Shown piece by piece: positions 6,778 through 8,971 of a stretch of 8,971 nt of DNA. Origin of the DNA: Oscillospiraceae bacterium. Its GTDB lineage: Bacteria; Bacillota; Clostridia; Oscillospirales; Acutalibacteraceae. The notes under the pieces were generated by a model. The model was not told where the DNA came from, did no database searches, and worked only from the letters and a program-made list of their open reading frames with translations. The stretch covers positions 1 to 8,971 of the forward strand of contig DNXM01000008.1 of assembly GCA_003505905.1 (NCBI GenBank), written 5' to 3'. The position numbers and the translations under genes were made by a program. How positions within the stretch are numbered: position 1 is the stretch's first letter; each line of letters opens with the position of its first letter.

Positions 6778-7168
6778 TGCTCGTCACACCATCCGAGATG
6801 GTGATGCTCGTCAAGCCGGTGCAACCACCAAACGCACACTCCCCGATGCTCGTCACGCTGTTCGGGATGGTAATATCGGTCAAGCCGGTGCAATTGTAAA
6901 ACGCATACTCCCCGATGCTTGTCACGGGCTTTCCGTCATACACTGACGGAACAACTACTGCACCACTCGCTTCCTCGTTGCAACACACAAGGCAATATGT
7001 ATCGTCATAATTCAGCTCAAAAGTCAAGTCCGATTCACTTGCCGCCTGTGCTTTGGGTGCAAATGCACCGAACCACTCCGCAACACCTTCACCGCCGACC
7101 GCAACACTGCCGAACAGCAAAACCATTGCCAAAAAAACCGAAATCATCTTTTTGACCAAACTGTGCAT
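6746..7168 (-). CDS. BspA-like leucine-rich-repeat surface protein, N-terminal part ending at frameshift
   Basis: N-terminal 140 residues of the LRR protein. It has a clear Sec signal peptide: basic start (MHSLVKK), a hydrophobic core, and an AQA cleavage site at residues 40-42. The first LTFEL...GKPVTSIG module follows, then LRR_5 repeats of the form [21 protein letters not shown] 7168 has a strong GGAGG seven bases upstream. The frame ends abruptly at a TAG in the middle of a repeat (AFEGVY). Removing one G from the G4 run at 6754-6757 restores [14 protein letters not shown] and joins it to the frame that continues to 4150. If the lesion is real, only a short secreted fragment is made. A perfect-consensus promoter lies upstream. 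Confidence 0.87.
   Translation of the reverse strand: MHSLVKKMISVFLAMVLLFGSVAVGGEGVAEWFGAFAPKAQAASESDLTFELNYDDTYCLVCCNEEASGAVVVPSVYDGKPVTSIGEYAFYNCTGLTDITIPNSVTSIGECAFGGCTGLTSITISDGVTSIGLSAFEGVY
6754..6757 (-). other. Frameshift point in the LRR gene (G4 run)
   Basis: On the coding strand the sequence reads GAAGGGGTGTATTAG. Reading GAA GGG GTG TAT TAG stops, while dropping one G gives GAA GGG TGT ATT AGC, which restores the Gly-Cys of the repeat consensus and the next LTSITIP. The spacing between repeats shows that a one-base insertion is the only change needed for an open frame from 7168 to 4150. Confidence 0.85.
6911..7027 (-). repeat. LTFEL...GKPVTSIG module, copy 1 (39 residues, divergent)
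   Basis: First copy, directly after the signal peptide. It keeps LTFELN, EASGA, the [14 protein letters not shown] end and the same position before an LRR block. It differs from copies 2 and 3 in the middle (YCLVCCNE) and is one residue shorter. It starts 931 bases before copy 2. Confidence 0.75.
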
Positions 7169-7214
7169 AACATGACCTCCGGAAAAAGTATTGAAACAAA
7201 AACAGAATTCGAAT

Positions 7215-7236
7215 TTTCAGCAGAATTCTGTTGAAA
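7215..7236. promoter_or_regulatory. 22-bp palindrome at the LRR gene transcription start, candidate operator
   Basis: TTTCAGCAGAA/TTCTGTTGAAA is a 22-bp inverted repeat with 10 of 11 half-site positions matching. It covers the predicted start point just downstream of the -10 of the LRR promoter. A partial second copy of the CAGAATTC core lies at 7203-7210. Placement at the start point fits a repressor site; the protein that binds is unknown. Confidence 0.5.
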
Positions 7237-7238
7237 TT

Positions 7239-7267
7239 ATTATAGTCACAATTATGACCATTGTCAA
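7239..7267 (-). promoter_or_regulatory. Consensus promoter of the LRR surface protein gene
   Basis: On the minus strand TTGACA (7262-7267) and TATAAT (7239-7244) are both exact consensus and are separated by exactly 17 bases. The predicted start is near 7232, giving a leader of about 65 bases before ATG 7168. Such a strong promoter normally needs a repressor if expression is to be conditional, and palindromes sit in the spacer and at the start point. Confidence 0.9.
7245..7258. promoter_or_regulatory. 14-bp palindrome in the LRR promoter spacer, candidate operator
   Basis: GTCACAA/TTATGAC is an inverted repeat with six of seven half-site positions matching. It lies wholly between the -35 and -10 of the LRR gene, where a bound repressor would block RNA polymerase. 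Confidence 0.45.
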
Positions 7268-7289
7268 CAGTATGATTATATTTTATCAT
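7261..7289 (+). promoter_or_regulatory. Candidate promoter for the divergent HTH gene
   Basis: On the plus strand TTGTCA (7261-7266) and TATCAT (7284-7289) are 17 bases apart, each matching five of six consensus bases. The -35 overlaps the -35 of the opposing LRR promoter. The resulting leader would be only about ten bases. An alternative -10, TATATT at 7277-7282 with a weaker -35, would give a slightly longer leader. Confidence 0.4.
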
Positions 7290-7305
7290 CGGTTTGGTGA
7301 TTCAA

Positions 7306-7518
7306 ATGATTAGCTATGAGCCTTTTTGGAAAACGCTGAAGGAACGGGGAGAGAGCACATACACTTTGATTTATAAACACGGCATCAGCAGTGCCACGAT
7401 TAACCGCATGAAAAAAGGCGACGGAATCACAACGCAAAAAATTAACGATTTTTGTAATATTCTGCACTGCGAGGTTGAGGATATTATTCAATATATTCCG
7501 ACAAAATCGGAAAAATAA
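7306..7518 (+). CDS. Small Cro/C1-type helix-turn-helix regulator (HTH_26-like)
   Basis: Predicted 70-residue DNA-binding protein that is almost entirely one HTH domain. The pattern fits the XRE/Cro family, HTH_26 subtype: a first helix (FWKTLKERGE, 7-16), the HTH helices STYTLIYKHG (17-26) and SSATINRMKKG (28-38), then the typical ITTQKINDFCNILHCEVEDIIQYIP end (41-65), in which helices 4-5 precede the last hydrophobic residues. ATG 7306 is preferred over an upstream TTG at 7294: GGTGAT, which can pair with the 16S 3' end, lies just before 7306, and the protein then starts MISYEPFW as relatives do. It is divergent from the LRR gene across a 137-base gap with palindromes, so local regulation of that gene and of itself is a reasonable inference. 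A strong terminator follows. Confidence 0.88.
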   Translation: MISYEPFWKTLKERGESTYTLIYKHGISSATINRMKKGDGITTQKINDFCNILHCEVEDIIQYIPTKSEK

Positions 7519-7520
7519 TT

Positions 7521-7562
7521 CAGCGGAGCGACCCGATTGGATTCGCTCCGCTGTGTTTTTTT
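7521..7562 (+). terminator. Intrinsic terminator of the HTH gene, probably bidirectional
   Basis: CAGCGGAGCGA (7521-7531) and TCGCTCCGCTG (7543-7553) form a perfect 11-bp stem with an 11-base loop. Seven T follow at 7556-7562. It starts two bases after the HTH stop codon. On the minus strand the stem is followed by AATTATTTTTCC, so it may also end the convergent esterase transcript, whose stop codon is at 7565. Confidence 0.93.
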
Positions 7563-7564
7563 AT

Positions 7565-8320
7565 TTATCCGAACATCCATTGCAGGACATACCGAATGTA
7601 CTCATCCCAAAACTCCCAGCAATGCACGCCGTGCGATTCCCGATAGGTGAAATCCCAACCGAGCGACTGCAATTTTTCTTTGAAGCGGATGTTTTCGGGG
7701 TAGAGCCGGTCTTCCGTTCCGCAGCCCAAGAACAAGCGGGGACGGTTGGGATTATCGGCGCATTTTTCGGCAAGCCGAAACAGGTTATCCTCCTCCGGCA
7801 CGGCACCGTTTTCGCCGAAGATGGCGTTATACACCTCGGTGCCGGCTCGGCTTTCCATATCAATCGCCGAGGAAAGCCCGGCGGCGGCACAAAAGCGCTC
7901 GCACGCCCTCAACCCGATTTTCAGCGCACCGTAGCCGCCCATGGAAAGCCCTGCAACAAAGTTATCCTCCCGTTTGAGCGAAAGCCCGAAAAATTCGTTC
8001 ATGCGCTTGGGCAGCTCTTCGGTGATGAATTGATAATACTTCAAGCCGTATTTCATATCGCAATAAAAGCTTTTGGCGGCGCAGGGCATCACCACGGCAA
8101 TGCCGTATTCGCTCGCATAGCGTTCAATGCCCGTGCGGCGCAGCCAAATGGAATGGTCATCGCTCAGCCCGTGAAGCAGATACAGCGTTTTGAAGCCTTC
8201 CTTTTTTTCGGCGGTCGGGTTGCCGATTTCGCCCGCTAAATCTTTTTGCGGAAGCACAACATAAACCTCGGTCTGCATTCCGAGCGCTTCGCTGAAAAAT
8301 TTCAAATCACACAGTGCCAT
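7565..8320 (-). CDS. Esterase-D / tributyrin-esterase family alpha/beta hydrolase
   Basis: Predicted cytoplasmic serine esterase of 251 residues, probably acting on acetyl or other short-chain esters; there is no signal peptide. It fits the EstA/FrmB branch of the Esterase_D family. LLHGLSDDHSIWLRRTGIERYA (from residue 48) carries the HG oxyanion region, and S126 in GLSMGGYGA is the nucleophile elbow. D204 in GTEDRLYPEN is the likely acid, and H233 in HGVHCWEFWDEY the likely base. The usual motif around the histidine is H-D/E-W, so the Cys at 234 is a small departure. ATG 8320 has AGAGG seven bases upstream. The gene starts 21 bases after the stop of the unknown gene, suggesting one transcript, and converges on the HTH gene. 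The exact substrate cannot be read from the sequence; S-formylglutathione hydrolase activity is less likely given the motif differences. Confidence 0.87.
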   Translation of the reverse strand: MALCDLKFFSEALGMQTEVYVVLPQKDLAGEIGNPTAEKKEGFKTLYLLHGLSDDHSIWLRRTGIERYASEYGIAVVMPCAAKSFYCDMKYGLKYYQFITEELPKRMNEFFGLSLKREDNFVAGLSMGGYGALKIGLRACERFCAAAGLSSAIDMESRAGTEVYNAIFGENGAVPEEDNLFRLAEKCADNPNRPRLFLGCGTEDRLYPENIRFKEKLQSLGWDFTYRESHGVHCWEFWDEYIRYVLQWMFG

Positions 8321-8341
8321 GGTATCGCCTCTGTTTCGTGA

Positions 8342-8971
8342 TTATTTGTGGTTGTGGTAACCGCCGTATTCGGTGAAGAAGCCGTATTTGACGCCGCCGA
8401 GCAAATTGTCCTTGCTGTCCGCATCGGTCTTCATGCTGAAGGTGTTAATAACCTGTTCGGTGGTCATTTGGTTATCAATCATGTATTGCAGCTGCTTTTC
8501 GTTATCCTCATTGGCGAACAGCTTTTCTTCGGTTTCACCCAGGCGCACGGTCTTGTTGCTGTTGCGGAACGAACGCAGGCCGTTTTCATCTCTGCCCTGC
8601 AAAACATAGAGCGTGTCGCCGTTTGCGGTGGCCTTTGCGTAATCGTAGCCGAGGGTATCTCGCTGATACACGGCAAGCTCGGCAATCAATCCGCCGCCGT
8701 CGGTCACCTTGCGGTTGGCACGGTTGAAGCAGATAACCAGCTTGAGCGTTTCATATTCGGTGCAGAAATTGAAATCGCCGACCGAATCCATGAAACCTGC
8801 AATCGGACCGTGACCGTAACGCTGAACCAAGGTGTTGTTCAAAGCGGTTACCTTGCCGATGCCCTGCGTCTGCGCCTTGGTCGGTGCGGTATCCTTTGTC
8901 CATGCGCCGTTTTCGCCGCTCAACCAGCCGCAGCCGTTTTCATAATCGTACTCGCTGACATAAATGCCGTT
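8342..8971 (-). CDS. Unrecognised protein, C-terminal 209 residues (5' end outside window)
   Basis: The reading frame is open from the right edge to a TAA at 8342, so the gene starts beyond the window; a TTG at 8923 is not needed as a start. I do not recognise the family. The visible part is soluble-looking, with no hydrophobic segment, and rich in Asn, Gly, Asp and Tyr. Notable stretches are EYDYENGCGWLSGENGAW at the left, RYGHGPIAGFMDSVGDFNF, a hydrophobic strand-like LKLVICFNRAN, and a charged, Gln/Asn-rich helix-like stretch NEKQLQYMIDNQMTTEQVIN. It ends GFFTEYGGYHNHK, with two His near the end. The composition would suit an extracellular or carbohydrate-associated protein, but this is a weak inference. 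The esterase gene starts 21 bases downstream, so the two are probably co-transcribed. Confidence 0.75.
   Translation of the reverse strand, partial: NGIYVSEYDYENGCGWLSGENGAWTKDTAPTKAQTQGIGKVTALNNTLVQRYGHGPIAGFMDSVGDFNFCTEYETLKLVICFNRANRKVTDGGGLIAELAVYQRDTLGYDYAKATANGDTLYVLQGRDENGLRSFRNSNKTVRLGETEEKLFANEDNEKQLQYMIDNQMTTEQVINTFSMKTDADSKDNLLGGVKYGFFTEYGGYHNHK

Noticed and set aside
4860..6900. Regularly spaced similar DNA units that might suggest a CRISPR array
   Set aside because: The units are about 69 bases apart, vary in sequence, stay in one reading frame and encode the 23-residue LRR_5 repeat. They are coding repeats.
7475..8239. A 254-residue plus-strand open frame opposite the esterase gene
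   Set aside because: It begins inside the HTH gene, crosses its terminator and lies antisense to an esterase with a full catalytic triad.

Overview
The window looks like a Gram-positive, gut- or rumen-type Clostridia genome (Oscillospiraceae/Ruminococcaceae-like). The signs are an S-box (SAM-I) riboswitch in front of metK, consensus sigma-A promoters, a Firmicutes-type PHP tyrosine phosphatase next to a BY-kinase, and a large BspA-like leucine-rich-repeat surface protein with a dockerin-like C-terminus. The genus cannot be fixed from sequence alone. No rRNA, tRNA, insertion sequence or CRISPR array was seen.

Layout, left to right. (1) Positions 1-1605, minus strand: a Wzz-type chain-length regulator fused to a BY-family tyrosine autokinase. 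It runs off the left edge inside a Gly/Tyr/Ser-rich tail. (2) 1731-2492, minus: a CpsB/YwqE-type PHP phosphatase, the expected antagonist of that kinase. (3) 2531-3670, minus: metK (SAM synthetase), with a complete leader at 3714-3897 holding promoter, SAM-I aptamer, antiterminator and terminator. (4) 3898-4098: a gene-free stretch with small hairpins. (5) 4150-7168, minus: one roughly 1005-residue secreted LRR protein. It is split into two reading frames by one extra base in a G4 run at 6754-6757. A terminator follows it, and an exact-consensus promoter with palindromes precedes it. (6) 7306-7518, plus: a divergently transcribed 70-residue HTH regulator with a strong terminator. (7) 7565-8320, minus: an esterase-D family hydrolase. 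(8) 8342 to the right edge, minus: the C-terminal part of a protein I do not recognise, 21 bases upstream of the esterase and probably co-transcribed with it.

How the parts fit. The kinase and phosphatase form a known type of phosphorylation pair controlling capsule/exopolysaccharide assembly. metK is regulated separately by SAM but has no terminator behind it, so read-through into the phosphatase is possible. A promoter candidate overlapping the metK stop codon could also drive the phosphatase. The LRR protein and the HTH regulator share one 137-base intergenic region with two palindromes, suggesting local regulation of a surface protein. The points most worth checking are the frameshift, the threefold modular structure and C-terminal module of the LRR protein, the palindromic divergent promoter region, and the tyrosine-rich tail of the kinase.
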